From positions 62,001-126,000 of the forward strand of contig JAWHQP010000004.1 in NCBI GenBank assembly GCA_032586195.1: 64,000 bases of DNA, read 5' to 3'. Under the pieces are notes generated by a model, which searched no databases, was not told the origin of the DNA, and worked only from the letters and a program-made list of their open reading frames with translations. Source of the stretch: JAWHQP01 sp032586195 (GTDB taxonomy: Bacteria > Pseudomonadota > Gammaproteobacteria > Enterobacterales > Pasteurellaceae). Shown one piece after another: positions 34,003 through 43,449 of the stretch (within the stretch, counting starts at the first letter, position 1; each line of letters opens with the position of its first letter). The position numbers and the translations under genes are program-made.

Positions 34003-35764
34003 GGTGAACCTCCCCGGTTGCTTTTTCCGAACGTATGTTTTCCAATTCACGTTGTTGATTGAACATTTCGGCATAAACGCCGTTTTTCGCTATTAATGCG
34101 TGATGGGTGCCTTGCTCCGCCAATTCACCGGCTTGCAGTACATAGATTTGATCGGCATTGACCGCATTGGCCAGGCGATGCGAAATCATCACAATGGTTT
34201 TATGTTGTTTCAAACGCTGAATAAGGGCGAGGATGATTTCTTCGCTTTCCACATCAATATTACTGGTGGCTTCGTCAAAAATGTAGAGGTCAGCATTGTG
34301 CAGCAATGCCCGGGCAAGGGCCAAACGCTGAATCTGCCCGCCCGACAGATTCGTGCCGCGGCTTAATAACGACATATCCAGACCGCCGTTTTCACGTACG
34401 AAATCGGCCAGATTGACCTGCTCCAGCACGGCATAAATCCGCTCGTCGGTCGCCGAGCCGTCGCCCATCAGCATATTTTCCCGCAGGCTGCCCTTAAATA
34501 CATAACTGCTGTGACTGACTAAGGAAATATGTCGGTAGAGCGAAGCGCGGTGCGTTTTCGCCGAGTTTTGTCCGTTGAACAGAATTTCGCCTTGCTGCGG
34601 CAGGTAAAATCCCATCAGCAGTGAAACCAAAGTGGATTTGCCACAGCCGCTTTTGCCGACAAACACGGTAAGCTGTTGCGGCTGAATCGTGAGGGTTAAA
34701 TCACGAATCGCGGTTTTTTCCGCATTGTAAGCGAATTGCAGCCGCTTGATTTCCACCGTGACAGTATGTTCGTCATTGGTTGGAAACGGCTGCTCGCCAA
34801 GGCTTTCGGTAATCGGTGTATCCAACAGTGTGAAGATTTTGTCGGAAGCCGCTTTACCGTTCATCGCCACGTGGAAAAACGAACCAAGCAACCGCAGCGG
34901 AATAAAGAATTCGGATGACAGCAGAATAAACAGAATGACGCCGAAAATGGTTAATGAATCGTTCTGATATTGCAGCAGTGAGGTCAGAATGCCCACCGCC
35001 GCGCCGCCATAGGCGAGCAAATCCATTATTGACACGGAATTGAGCTGCATGGTCAGCACTTTCATGGTGATTTTGCGAAAATGTTCCGCCTCGACATCCA
35101 TGGCTTTGGCTTTGAACTCGTCATCCCGATAGATTTTTAAGGTAATCAACCCTTGCAGATTGTCGAGAAAGCTGCTGCCGAGACCTACGTAAATCGACCA
35201 ATATTTTGCCAGCAGTTTTTTAGCGATTTTATTTACCGCGATGATCGACATCGGAATCAACGGCACACATACCAATAACACCAGCGAGGTCGGCAGATTA
35301 ACGAACATTAAACAGATAAACAGAGTTAACGGCGCAAGCAGGCTGTAAAATAGCTGTGGCAGGTAGCGGCCAAAGTATATTTCGATTTGTTCCACGCCCT
35401 CGGAGGCGATTTGAATCAAGGAGGAAGTGGATTGCTGATTTACTTGATTTAACGGCATGGCAGACAGTTTTTGATAAATCAGCGTGCGCAGATGATGTTT
35501 CACCTGTGTGCTGGCATGATAGGATGCCTGCACGGATTTTCTGCCCGCGTAGGCGCGCAGCCCGAGAGCGAGCAGCAAAACTCCGAAATACAGCACCGCA
35601 CTTGGCGGGGTAAGGCTGTGGTCAAAGGCTTGCTCCAGACAAAGAGCGAAGAACACCGCGCTGATAATGCCGCCGAGCAGAGCGATCCAGTTCCAAAACA
35701 CAGTAACTTTAATCCATTTTTTACTGTCCGGCACAGTGTTAATAAGACGTTTGTCGATCATCAT
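33995..35764 (-). CDS. cydD: CydD: glutathione/cysteine ABC exporter subunit
   Basis: 589 residues: ABC_membrane domain (about 1-320, six TM), then NBD with Walker A (VFVGKSGCGKSTLVSLLMG), Q-loop (ISLVSHSSYVFKGSLRENMLMG), signature (NLSGGQIQRLALARALL), Walker B (DLYIFDEATSNID) and H-loop (TIVMISHRLA). It pairs with CydC to export glutathione/cysteine, supporting cytochrome bd assembly. The order ybaN-cydD-cydC on one strand, with 8 nt to the ybaN stop and an 8-nt overlap with cydC, indicates one operon. An uptake sequence lies within (35595-35603). Confidence 0.93.
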   Translation of the reverse strand: MMIDKRLINTVPDSKKWIKVTVFWNWIALLGGIISAVFFALCLEQAFDHSLTPPSAVLYFGVLLLALGLRAYAGRKSVQASYHASTQVKHHLRTLIYQKLSAMPLNQVNQQSTSSLIQIASEGVEQIEIYFGRYLPQLFYSLLAPLTLFICLMFVNLPTSLVLLVCVPLIPMSIIAVNKIAKKLLAKYWSIYVGLGSSFLDNLQGLITLKIYRDDEFKAKAMDVEAEHFRKITMKVLTMQLNSVSIMDLLAYGGAAVGILTSLLQYQNDSLTIFGVILFILLSSEFFIPLRLLGSFFHVAMNGKAASDKIFTLLDTPITESLGEQPFPTNDEHTVTVEIKRLQFAYNAEKTAIRDLTLTIQPQQLTVFVGKSGCGKSTLVSLLMGFYLPQQGEILFNGQNSAKTHRASLYRHISLVSHSSYVFKGSLRENMLMGDGSATDERIYAVLEQVNLADFVRENGGLDMSLLSRGTNLSGGQIQRLALARALLHNADLYIFDEATSNIDVESEEIILALIQRLKQHKTIVMISHRLANAVNADQIYVLQAGELAEQGTHHALIAKNGVYAEMFNQQRELENIRSEKATGEVHHA

Positions 35765-35772
35765 AGCTTATA

Positions 35773-36165
35773 TTATTCCTTAACGATATTACTTCCGGCC
35801 ATTTTATCTTCGTCGGTTTTAATCCAAAAGAAAAAGACCAGATATTTCACGATCAGTACCGCGATAATAATGCTCTTGCCGATCACCGACGGGGTAAAAT
35901 AAAAGCCGATAAGTAACATAATCGTAGCTACGGTTAGAATGGTACGTTTGGCTTTTTTGCTTAAGGAACGGTTTTCTTTAAAATTTTTCAGATGCTTATT
36001 GTAAATTTCCGTTTGCAGAAACCAATTATGCAGCCGATCGGAACTTTTGGCGAAAAAGAAAAGAGTCAGTAATAGAAACGGCGTACCGGGCAGCATTGGT
36101 AAAATGATCCCTGCAATACCTAATGCGAGAAAAAAGAAACCTAATAAGGCATAAATCAATTTCAT
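35773..36165 (-). CDS. ybaN: YbaN family (DUF454) inner membrane protein
   Basis: 130 residues. The opening LIYALLGFFFLALGIAGIILPMLPGTPFLLLTLFFFAKSSDRLHNWF is the DUF454 signature. About four TM segments are present, and a basic middle (RSLSKKAKRTI) separates them. The function of the family is not established. It is first in a run with cydDC (8 nt to cydD). Confidence 0.88.
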   Translation of the reverse strand: MKLIYALLGFFFLALGIAGIILPMLPGTPFLLLTLFFFAKSSDRLHNWFLQTEIYNKHLKNFKENRSLSKKAKRTILTVATIMLLIGFYFTPSVIGKSIIIAVLIVKYLVFFFWIKTDEDKMAGSNIVKE

Positions 36166-36307
36166 TCAAAAATCCTATCGAAAAGAAAATAGTTCTCAAT
36201 TATGTCTGAATTTTTAGATTTTTCAACCTTGATTTTGTAAAATACCCCCCAACCTATCAGAGATACGTTTTTAAAATATCAGCCAAAAGGAATATTAAGG
36301 AACATTT

Positions 36308-38347
36308 ATGTCGAATCCGTTGCTTGAAAATAATTTACTTCCTCCGTTCAGCAGAATCGAACCGCAGCACGTGCAGCCCGCTATCGAACAGCTTATCCGT
36401 GAATGCCGTGACACCACGGAAAATCTACTCAAACAATCTCACTTTACTTGGGAAAATTTCTGTCAGCCGCTTTCAGATGTGAATGATCGTTTAAGCCGTG
36501 CGTGGTCGCCGGTTTCCCATTTAAATTCGGTGAAAAACAGCGCCGAGCTGCGCGAAGCCTATCAAGCCTGTTTGCCGCTGCTGTCCGAATACGGCACTTG
36601 GGTGGGGCAGCATCAAGGGCTGTACAATGCCTATGTACAGCTAAAAAATAGCGCGGAATTTGCCGATTACAGCGTGGCGCAGAAGAAAGCCATTGAAAAC
36701 GGCTTGCGCGATTTTGAATTATCGGGAATTTCCCTGCCGTCGGAACAGCAGAAACGTTACGGTGAAATTGTGGCGCGTTTATCCGAATTGAGCTCGCAAT
36801 TCAGCAACAACGTGTTGGATGCCACAATGGGCTGGGATAAAGTGATTGAAGATGAATCACAATTGCAAGGTTTGCCGGACAGTGCGCTGCAGGCGGCGAA
36901 AGCTTCGGCCCAAAGCAAGGGATTGAAGGGCTATCGCTTCACCCTTGAATTTCCAAGCTATCTTCCCGTATTGACTTATTGTGAAAACCGTGAGCTGCGG
37001 GAGGAAATGTATCGGGCCTTCGTAACCCGGGCATCGGATCAAGGCCCGAATGCAGGCAAATGGGATAACAGCGGCGTGATGGAAGAAATTCTGACTCTAC
37101 GGGTGGAATTAGCCGAATTACTCGGTTTTGAGCATTACACTGATCTTTCGCTTGCCACCAAAATGGCGGAAAATCCGCAACAGGTGCTGGATTTCCTAGA
37201 TAACCTCGCCGCCCGTTCCAAACCGCAGGGAAAACGGGAATTGGCGGAGCTGCAGGAATTCTGCAAAACTCAATTTAATCTCACCGCGCTTGAGCCTTGG
37301 GACATTACCTTTTACAGCGAAAAGCAAAAACAGGCGTTATATGCCGTCAATGATGAGGAATTGCGTCCTTATTTCCCTGAGCAACGGGTGCTGGCGGGCT
37401 TATTTGAATTGGTAAAACGCATTTTCAATATCCGTGTGGTTGAACGTTTTGAGGTGGAAACCTACCATAAAGATGTGCGGTTTTTTGATTTAATTGATGA
37501 AACCGACGAAGTACGGGGCAGTTTCTATCTGGATTTATATGCCCGTGAGCATAAACGCGGCGGAGCATGGATGGACGACTGTATCAGCAGAAAACGCAAA
37601 GCGGACGGTTCGTTGCAAAAACCGGTGGCGTATATTACCTGTAATTTTAACGCCCCGATCGGCGATAAACCCGCGTTATTCACTCACGACGAAGTCACTA
37701 CCTTATTCCACGAGTTTGGTCACGGCACTCATCATATGCTGACTAAAATTGATGTAGGCGATGTATCGGGTATTAACGGCGTGCCTTGGGACGCGGTGGA
37801 ATTGCCGAGCCAGTTTATGGAAAACTGGTGCTGGGAAGAAGAGGCGCTGGCGTTTATTTCCGGTCATTACCAAACGGGCGAACCGCTGCCGAAAGACAAA
37901 CTGAGCCGGTTAATCAAGGCAAAAAATTTCCAGGCCGCCATGTTTGTGCTGCGCCAGCTTGAATTCGGCATTTTCGATTTTCGCTTGCATCACAGCTATC
38001 AACCCGGTAAAGCGAACCAAATTCTGGATACGTTAAACGCCGTAAAAGAACAGGTCGCCGTGATTAAAGGCGTGGATTGGGCAAGAACACCACACAGTTT
38101 CAGTCATATTTTCGCGGGAGGCTATGCCGCGGGCTATTACAGCTATTTATGGGCGGAAGTGCTTTCCGCCGATGCCTTCTCACGCTTTGAAGAAGAGGGT
38201 ATTTTCAATCCGGTCACAGGCAAATCCTACCTTGACGAAATCCTCACCCGCGGCGGTTCGGAAGAACCTATGGTTCTCTTTGAACGCTTCCGCGGCCGCA
38301 AACCGACCTTGGACGCGTTACTGCGGCATAAAGGCATCACAGGATAA
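36308..38347 (+). CDS. prlC: Oligopeptidase A
   Basis: 679 residues, the same size as E. coli PrlC (680). The M3 zinc metallopeptidase motif HEFGHGTHHML (near residue 473) and the downstream E ligand region (GVPWDAVELPSQFMENWCWEEE) are present. FSHIFAGGYAAGYYSYLWAEVLSADAF near the end is family-typical. It is a cytosolic enzyme that degrades signal peptides and other oligopeptides. AAGGAA precedes the ATG. Transcription ends at the uptake-sequence hairpin (38367-38416). Confidence 0.96.
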   Translation: MSNPLLENNLLPPFSRIEPQHVQPAIEQLIRECRDTTENLLKQSHFTWENFCQPLSDVNDRLSRAWSPVSHLNSVKNSAELREAYQACLPLLSEYGTWVGQHQGLYNAYVQLKNSAEFADYSVAQKKAIENGLRDFELSGISLPSEQQKRYGEIVARLSELSSQFSNNVLDATMGWDKVIEDESQLQGLPDSALQAAKASAQSKGLKGYRFTLEFPSYLPVLTYCENRELREEMYRAFVTRASDQGPNAGKWDNSGVMEEILTLRVELAELLGFEHYTDLSLATKMAENPQQVLDFLDNLAARSKPQGKRELAELQEFCKTQFNLTALEPWDITFYSEKQKQALYAVNDEELRPYFPEQRVLAGLFELVKRIFNIRVVERFEVETYHKDVRFFDLIDETDEVRGSFYLDLYAREHKRGGAWMDDCISRKRKADGSLQKPVAYITCNFNAPIGDKPALFTHDEVTTLFHEFGHGTHHMLTKIDVGDVSGINGVPWDAVELPSQFMENWCWEEEALAFISGHYQTGEPLPKDKLSRLIKAKNFQAAMFVLRQLEFGIFDFRLHHSYQPGKANQILDTLNAVKEQVAVIKGVDWARTPHSFSHIFAGGYAAGYYSYLWAEVLSADAFSRFEEEGIFNPVTGKSYLDEILTRGGSEEPMVLFERFRGRKPTLDALLRHKGITG

Positions 38348-38366
38348 AATTAAAAAACTCCCATTT

Positions 38367-38416
38367 TCAACACCGCACTTTGAAGCTGAGATCTCAAAGT
38401 GCGGTGTTGTTTTCGG
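38367..38416 (+). repeat. Inverted uptake-sequence hairpin, left copy flanking the TA-like pair
   Basis: CAACACCGCACTTTGA ... TCAAAGTGCGGTGTTG forms a 16-bp perfect stem with a 10-nt loop, then TTTTCGG. It is a good bidirectional terminator for prlC. A second 50-bp copy with one mismatch (CTGAG versus CCGAG in the loop) lies at 38966-39015. Confidence 0.92.
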
Positions 38417-38478
38417 TTGATTTTTGTTCCGTATTTATGATAGTTTTGCATTGAATCCGGATAGATGAGGAGCATGAT

Positions 38479-38643
38479 ATGAATTCCATAGATTTGTTAT
38501 TAGCTGAAGAAATCAATAGAAAAAATCTCAATGAAGAGTATCCGTTTAGTAAAGAAGAACAAAAATGGATGGCTCAGTCTATGGCAGAATTTTATGAATT
38601 ACTCGAAAAAAATGAGGTGGAACATCTGAAAATGGGAGATTGA
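38479..38643 (+). CDS. Small acidic protein, candidate antitoxin
   Basis: 54 residues (MNSIDLLLAEEINRKNLNEE...YELLEKNEVEHLKMGD), acidic and helical, with GAGGAG before the ATG. It overlaps the next gene, whose TTG or GTG start lies at 38640 or 38646. A small acidic protein coupled to a basic 107-residue ParE-like protein is the layout of a type II toxin-antitoxin pair. No DNA-binding fold is recognised, so the assignment is by context. Confidence 0.45.
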   Translation: MNSIDLLLAEEINRKNLNEEYPFSKEEQKWMAQSMAEFYELLEKNEVEHLKMGD

Positions 38644-38963
38644 CTGTGTATTCGGTTTATTTTGCCAATTTGAATCTAAAAGAGTTTACTCGTGTTTATT
38701 TAGATGCGGATGAACATAATCAGCTTTTTAATGTTCTGTCTTGTACTCCTAAGATTAGGCCTTATTGGGGTAATTTAAAACAACGTTATATTATTCAACA
38801 TAAGATATATTTTTTATATGAAGTAGATGATGTGAATCAATTAGTTTTAATTTTAGGCGTTAAATTTAATAATGACAGAAAAACATTTAATTTTGCCAGG
38901 ACACCGACACAAATTAAAACAATCAAAAAGTGGATTCAAAATAAGTTAGAGAAAAAATATTAA
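38640..38963 (+). CDS. RelE/ParE-like small basic protein, candidate toxin
   Basis: About 107 residues (TTG at 38640 in TTGA overlap with the previous stop; GTG at 38646 is the alternative). The middle, RPYWGNLKQRYIIQHKIYFLYEVDDVNQLVLILGVKFNND, has the strand pattern of ParE/RelE toxins (YRI....yrilYEvdd....ivilrv), and the C-terminus is Lys-rich (KTIKKWIQNKLEKKY). It is basic with an acidic partner upstream. The pair is flanked by two 50-bp direct repeats, suggesting it was inserted as a unit. Family assignment is tentative. Confidence 0.45.
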   Translation: MTVYSVYFANLNLKEFTRVYLDADEHNQLFNVLSCTPKIRPYWGNLKQRYIIQHKIYFLYEVDDVNQLVLILGVKFNNDRKTFNFARTPTQIKTIKKWIQNKLEKKY

Positions 38964-38965
38964 AA

Positions 38966-39015
38966 TCAACACCGCACTTTGAAGCCGAGATCTCAAAGTG
39001 CGGTGTTGTTTTCGG
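38966..39015 (-). repeat. Inverted uptake-sequence hairpin, right copy
   Basis: Same 50-bp hairpin as at 38367-38416 with one mismatch. Its position 3 nt after the toxin-like gene stop and just before the end of the opposing DUF808 gene makes it a bidirectional terminator. Confidence 0.92.
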
Positions 39016-39022
39016 GTGTTTT

Positions 39023-39889
39023 TTATGTGTTCTTTCCAAACACCTTCATTATCGGCAAAATTATTGCACAAGCGATAACCCCGACAATAATGCCCACCGC
39101 AAAGTTAGCCATAAACATCAGGTTTTCATTGATATGCAACCCTTCGATAAAATGATGAACCACAGGCAAATAATGTACAAAAATGCCACCACCCACGAGG
39201 AACATTGCGATAGTACCGATAAAGGAAAGCGCTTTCATGAACCACGGCATAATGAAAATTAAGAATTGTCCCGATTTCTGAGCAAGAATGTTGGGCCTTT
39301 GCATCAGCCAGAGTCCGATATCATCCAGCTTCACGATTAATGCCACCAAGCCGTAAACAAAAAGGGTGATACCCACACCGACGGCACAAAGGGAAAGGAT
39401 TTTAGTCAGCGGTTCCGCTTGTTCCAATGCGCCGAGAGCAATGATAATAATTTCGGCGGAGAGAATAAAATCGGTGCGGATCGCGCCTTTGATTTTGTCC
39501 CGTTCGCTTGCAGCCGTTTTATTTTTATCCGTTTCATCATGAAGTTTAAAAACAATGTGATGCAAAAGCTTTTCCATGCCTTCAAAACAAAGGTAGCTGC
39601 CTCCGATGATCAATAGCACGGTAATTAACGGCGGAAAATACACGGAAAGTAATAACGCGAGGGGAACTAAAACGGCTTTGTTGATTAACGAGCCTTTTGC
39701 CACCGCCCACACAATGGGCAGTTCCCGTTCCGCCCGCACGTCTTTGCCGCTTACTTGATCAGCATTTAACGCTAGATCGTCGCTGAGGACGCCAACGGTT
39801 TTTTTCGCCGCGGTTTTGGTCATCAGGGCGACATCGTCTAACACGGAGGCGATGTCGTCGAGTAAAGTGAAAAGAGAACTAAATGCCAT
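39023..39889 (-). CDS. yedI: DUF808 family (YedI) membrane protein
   Basis: 288 residues. FSSLFTLLDDIASVLDDVALMTKTAAKKTVGVLSDDLALNADQVSG is the DUF808 signature, followed by about six TM segments (for example VLVPLALLLSVYFPPLITVLLII and SAEIIIIALGALEQ). The family function is unknown. It lies 77 nt downstream of ycaO on the same strand. Confidence 0.88.
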   Translation of the reverse strand: MAFSSLFTLLDDIASVLDDVALMTKTAAKKTVGVLSDDLALNADQVSGKDVRAERELPIVWAVAKGSLINKAVLVPLALLLSVYFPPLITVLLIIGGSYLCFEGMEKLLHHIVFKLHDETDKNKTAASERDKIKGAIRTDFILSAEIIIIALGALEQAEPLTKILSLCAVGVGITLFVYGLVALIVKLDDIGLWLMQRPNILAQKSGQFLIFIMPWFMKALSFIGTIAMFLVGGGIFVHYLPVVHHFIEGLHINENLMFMANFAVGIIVGVIACAIILPIMKVFGKNT

Positions 39890-39966
39890 AAATGTTCCTT
39901 AAATCTCGTTCGGAAGGAATTTCATCAAGTTCCCCCCTTGTGAGAAACAGGAGGGAAGTCGGAAAG

Positions 39967-41730
39967 TTATTGGTCTCGGTTTTCCCGCTTTGTTTTTTGC
40001 AATTTTTCATAAGCCGCCAGCAATTTTTGGTGAGCGGTGAATTTTTGCAGACGTTCATTGTCGGCAGGCAAATCGTAGAACGGATTACCGCCTTGTACGG
40101 CTTGCCACGCTGTTGCCACGGTATCTTTACCGTACATTTTGTCAAAGACCGTACGATATTGGGCGGGATCACGGTTTTTATCCAGGAATAGTTCGATGCT
40201 TTGGATTAAACAACGGTAATAATTGGCACGCGCGGGAGTGAATACGGAACCGTTCATATTATATGTCCAGTTTGCCCAGTCTAGCGCGTGTTCCAGTTCT
40301 CCCAGAGCAAGGTAAAGCATGGATTTCAATTCGCCTATGCGCAGGGTCGTCCAGCCCGATTCCGGCGGTGGAACGATACCGATAAATTCACGTACGCGGA
40401 TTGCATCATCAATGCCTTGTTCGTCCAGTTCTTCCAGCAATTCTTCATAGGTATCGGCCGCGTGATGGAAATGCGGCAGATCCAACAGAATTTCCCGCCA
40501 ATCCATACCCATATTGTTATTGGCATAGATAAGATCATCCACAGGATAAATATCCGACATGCCCGGCACGATAATGCGGCAGGCATATACGCCTAAATGG
40601 TTGTAATCCATGATGTAAACTTCTTTGCCTTCCGCTTGGAAAATTGACATAAGATTGTCGTATTCCTCGTGGGTGGTGCCGGAAAAATCCCAATCGGCGA
40701 AGGCAAAATCGGCTTCGTCTTTGAACAGATCCCAGGAGATCAGGCCGCTGGAGTCAATAAAGTGTGTTTCTAGATTGGCGTGATCAGCGACATCATCGTT
40801 ATTGAAGGATGGCGGGCTGAATACATCAAGATCCTTAAGGCTGCGCCCTTGCAGTAATTCGGTGACGGTGCGTTCCAATGCCACCTGAAAATTCGGATGA
40901 GCACCGAAAGAAGCAAAGCAAGTGCCGTTATCCGGATTCAATAAAACTACGCAAATCACCGGATATTTGCCGCCCAGAGAGGCGTCATAAGCCAAAATCG
41001 GGAAGCCTTCCGCTTCTAATTTTGCAACGGAAGCCTGAATGTTTGGGTAACGCGCCATCACCTCCGCCGGAATCAGCGGCAGACTGATTGCCTCGGCGAT
41101 AATTCTGTTTTTCACAAAGCGTTCAAATATTTCCGATAAGCCTTGCACACGCGCTTCATATCGGGTGTTGCCGGCAGACATGCCGTTTGACACATAAAGA
41201 TTCGCGATAATGCTTTGCGGAATATAAACCGTTTGTTGATCCGATTGACGGATATAAGGCAGCGCCACAATGCCGCGCCGATAATTACCCGATTGTAAAT
41301 CTACCAGTAATTCGGGCGTGAGCTCCTGATTCGGGTCGAAATAATTCCACAGAAAATCGTCCAGAATACCTGTCGGCAGCAAGCCGTCATCTTCAATAGG
41401 AAACCATTTTTCATTGGGATAATGCACAAAATCGCCGTTAGCGATGTCTTGCCCGAGATAATAATCCGAAAAGAAATAGTTGGTGGAAAGACGTTCGAAG
41501 TATTCGCCCAGGGCGGAGGCGAGCGCGGCTTTTTTGCTGCCGCCCTTACCGTTGGCAAAACATTGCGGACAGTCTTTGTCACGCACATGCACCGACCATA
41601 CGTTCGGCACGGGATTGAGCCAGGAGGTTTCTTCGATATTAAAACCCAGCGCGATGAGTTTTTGTCGGAATTCGGCAATACTGTCTTCCAACGCGGCATC
41701 TTTGCCCGGGATAAAGGTTTGTTCTGTCAT
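39967..41730 (-). CDS. ycaO: YcaO protein (RimO accessory factor)
   Basis: 587 residues (E. coli YcaO 586). The YcaO ATP-binding fold is visible: KGGSKKAALASALGEYFERLSTNYFF, ARVQGLSEIFERFVKNRIIAEAISLPLIP, and the PRXPXXP-free C-terminus with a TPR-like extension (ELKSMLYLALGELEHALDWANWTYN). It supports beta-methylthiolation of ribosomal protein S12 with RimO. No peptide-precursor or azole dehydrogenase gene is nearby, so it is not a bacteriocin YcaO. A GGAGGG-type hairpin follows at about 39930-39957. Confidence 0.93.
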   Translation of the reverse strand: MTEQTFIPGKDAALEDSIAEFRQKLIALGFNIEETSWLNPVPNVWSVHVRDKDCPQCFANGKGGSKKAALASALGEYFERLSTNYFFSDYYLGQDIANGDFVHYPNEKWFPIEDDGLLPTGILDDFLWNYFDPNQELTPELLVDLQSGNYRRGIVALPYIRQSDQQTVYIPQSIIANLYVSNGMSAGNTRYEARVQGLSEIFERFVKNRIIAEAISLPLIPAEVMARYPNIQASVAKLEAEGFPILAYDASLGGKYPVICVVLLNPDNGTCFASFGAHPNFQVALERTVTELLQGRSLKDLDVFSPPSFNNDDVADHANLETHFIDSSGLISWDLFKDEADFAFADWDFSGTTHEEYDNLMSIFQAEGKEVYIMDYNHLGVYACRIIVPGMSDIYPVDDLIYANNNMGMDWREILLDLPHFHHAADTYEELLEELDEQGIDDAIRVREFIGIVPPPESGWTTLRIGELKSMLYLALGELEHALDWANWTYNMNGSVFTPARANYYRCLIQSIELFLDKNRDPAQYRTVFDKMYGKDTVATAWQAVQGGNPFYDLPADNERLQKFTAHQKLLAAYEKLQKTKRENRDQ

Positions 41731-41829
41731 GTTATTCTCATATTAATAAAAATAGTCAAGCATAATAGAGAAGAATGGCGTACGGAGCAAGTTTATTTAT
41801 CAGGCGGCGGCGTTGCGTCGGAACAAATG

Positions 41830-42549
41830 CTAATCGTGCATTTGTTTGAACGCGCCCACCGGATTAAAACTCGGCGGAGGGTTAAATCTCACTTTTCCCG
41901 TGTTGAGAAGCGGCGAATAGGTTCGTTTTTGTGCCACAATAAGGCTGAGCGGAGAAAAACAGCGGTGGCTGCCGACAGTCAGATTTTTGTGTTCCAGAAT
42001 CTCAAAATGCAGCAGTTCCAGCCAGTCGATAATCCGCCACGGTGTAAAGGTACGAAACGGCAGTTTGGGCGCATTGGCACGGTTTAGGCTGCGTTTAAAA
42101 ATCAGCGGGCTGAACGGCGTAAACAATGAAATAAATAAATAGCCGTCATCGGTGATCACACGATCCACTTCACGTACCAGCTGGTGCGGATCGGCGACAA
42201 AATTCAGACTGTTGATTAATAAACAGGCGTCGATGGATTGCTGCACAAAAGGCAAGGCTTCGGGAGTGGCGCGAAGCAGTGAAGTCGTTGGCCGCTCTTC
42301 TGACGAGCCATAAAGTGCGGTGCTGTTTTTCGGCGTTTTCGGCATCAGGATTATCTGATGGCGTAAGGGGAGATCCATTACAATCTCGCCGCTCAACCCG
42401 CCGATTTTGAGAATCTGATAGCCTAAAATTTGCGGAAACCATTTTTCTAAATGGCGTTGAATTGCGTTACAATATGCTTTGCCCTGTTGGATTTGCCGCC
42501 AGCTGCTCGGCAGTTCCATTGTTTGCGAACTTTTTGCATGCCATTTCAT
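41830..42549 (-). CDS. yafS: YafS-type SAM-dependent methyltransferase
   Basis: 239 residues. A class I methyltransferase core is seen: LGYQILKIGGLSGE (loop I region, though the usual G-x-G-x-G is weak), RATPEALPFVQQSIDACLLINSLNFVADPHQLVREVDRVITDDGYLFISLFTPFSPL. Relatives (YafS) are regularly divergent from gloB, as here with only 12 nt between the two starts. The substrate is unknown. It carries an uptake sequence inside (42313-42321). Confidence 0.85.
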   Translation of the reverse strand: MKWHAKSSQTMELPSSWRQIQQGKAYCNAIQRHLEKWFPQILGYQILKIGGLSGEIVMDLPLRHQIILMPKTPKNSTALYGSSEERPTTSLLRATPEALPFVQQSIDACLLINSLNFVADPHQLVREVDRVITDDGYLFISLFTPFSPLIFKRSLNRANAPKLPFRTFTPWRIIDWLELLHFEILEHKNLTVGSHRCFSPLSLIVAQKRTYSPLLNTGKVRFNPPPSFNPVGAFKQMHD

Positions 42550-42561
42550 AAGGAAACCACC

Positions 42562-43263
42562 ATGTTTACGATTATTCCAGCTCTGAACGATAATTATATT
42601 TGGCTTTATGCGCAGGTCAATGCCCCCGTTTTAATTATCGACATTCCTGAAACTACGCGATTATTGCCTTTTTTGCAACAGCATAATCCGGCGGTGGAAG
42701 CGGTGCTGCTTACCCATAAGCATGCGGATCATGTGGCGGGCGTAGCGGAATTTCGCCGGCATTATCCTGACGTGCCCGTGTTCGGCCCTGATGAAACCAA
42801 GGAGCTCGGGGCAACTCATATTGTGAATGAAGGGGAAATCAATCTGCCTCATTACCGTATTCAGGTGCTGCCGACGGGCGGACATACGGCAAATCATGTC
42901 AGCTATTTGACGGACGGTCATTTATTTTGCGGCGATACCTTGTTTTCCGCCGGCTGTGGCCGCGTGTTCAGCGGCGATTATGCACAAATGTTCGCCTCCC
43001 TGCAACGTATCAACGCGCTGCCGGCCGAAACGCTGATCTGCCCGGGGCATGAGTACACCTTGAGTAATCTTGCCTTTGCTCAATCGTTGCAGCCGATGAA
43101 TCAGCAGCTTGCCGAATATACTCGCCGAGTGCAGGCGCTACGCGCGCAAAATCGCCCCAGTGTTCCGACCACGCTGGCATTGGAGCGACAAATTAATCCG
43201 TTTTTACAGGCTAAAACTCTGGCAGAATTTATTCGCCTGAGACAGGCGAAAGATAAAGCGTAG
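42562..43263 (+). CDS. gloB: Hydroxyacylglutathione hydrolase (glyoxalase II)
   Basis: 233 residues from the ATG at 42562 (AAGGAA upstream; the frame is open back to 42451 but overlaps the divergent gene). The metallo-beta-lactamase motif THKHADHVAGVAEF, GGHTANHVSY, FCGDTLFSAGCGRVF and PGHEYTLSNLAFA supply the two-metal site. It hydrolyses S-lactoylglutathione to D-lactate and glutathione in methylglyoxal detoxification. Confidence 0.95.
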   Translation: MFTIIPALNDNYIWLYAQVNAPVLIIDIPETTRLLPFLQQHNPAVEAVLLTHKHADHVAGVAEFRRHYPDVPVFGPDETKELGATHIVNEGEINLPHYRIQVLPTGGHTANHVSYLTDGHLFCGDTLFSAGCGRVFSGDYAQMFASLQRINALPAETLICPGHEYTLSNLAFAQSLQPMNQQLAEYTRRVQALRAQNRPSVPTTLALERQINPFLQAKTLAEFIRLRQAKDKA

Positions 43264-43390
43264 AGACTATATTCTCAGCAAGACCAATATGCAAAACTCA
43301 GCTTTTCAGCACCGCGCTTTGTTTCTACCTAATTTATCCGCTCTGGTGACGGAATGAGGATATTCCGCAATCGTGCCGTTATACAAATAA

Positions 43391-43411
43391 CCCCCGATGA
43401 TTAATCGGGGG
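43391..43411. terminator. Hairpin between gloB and molA
   Basis: CCCCCGAT (43391-43398) / ATCGGGGG (43404-43411) with a 5-nt loop lies between converging genes. An uptake sequence follows at 43424-43432. It probably terminates both gloB and the molBCA transcripts. Confidence 0.8.
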
Positions 43412-43449
43412 ACGGAGAGGGCAAAGTGCGGTGCTGTTTTTTGGAGTTT

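Noticed and set aside
39967..41730. YcaO as part of a peptide natural-product cluster
   Set aside because: No precursor peptide, dehydrogenase or exporter gene nearby; length and C-terminal extension fit housekeeping YcaO.
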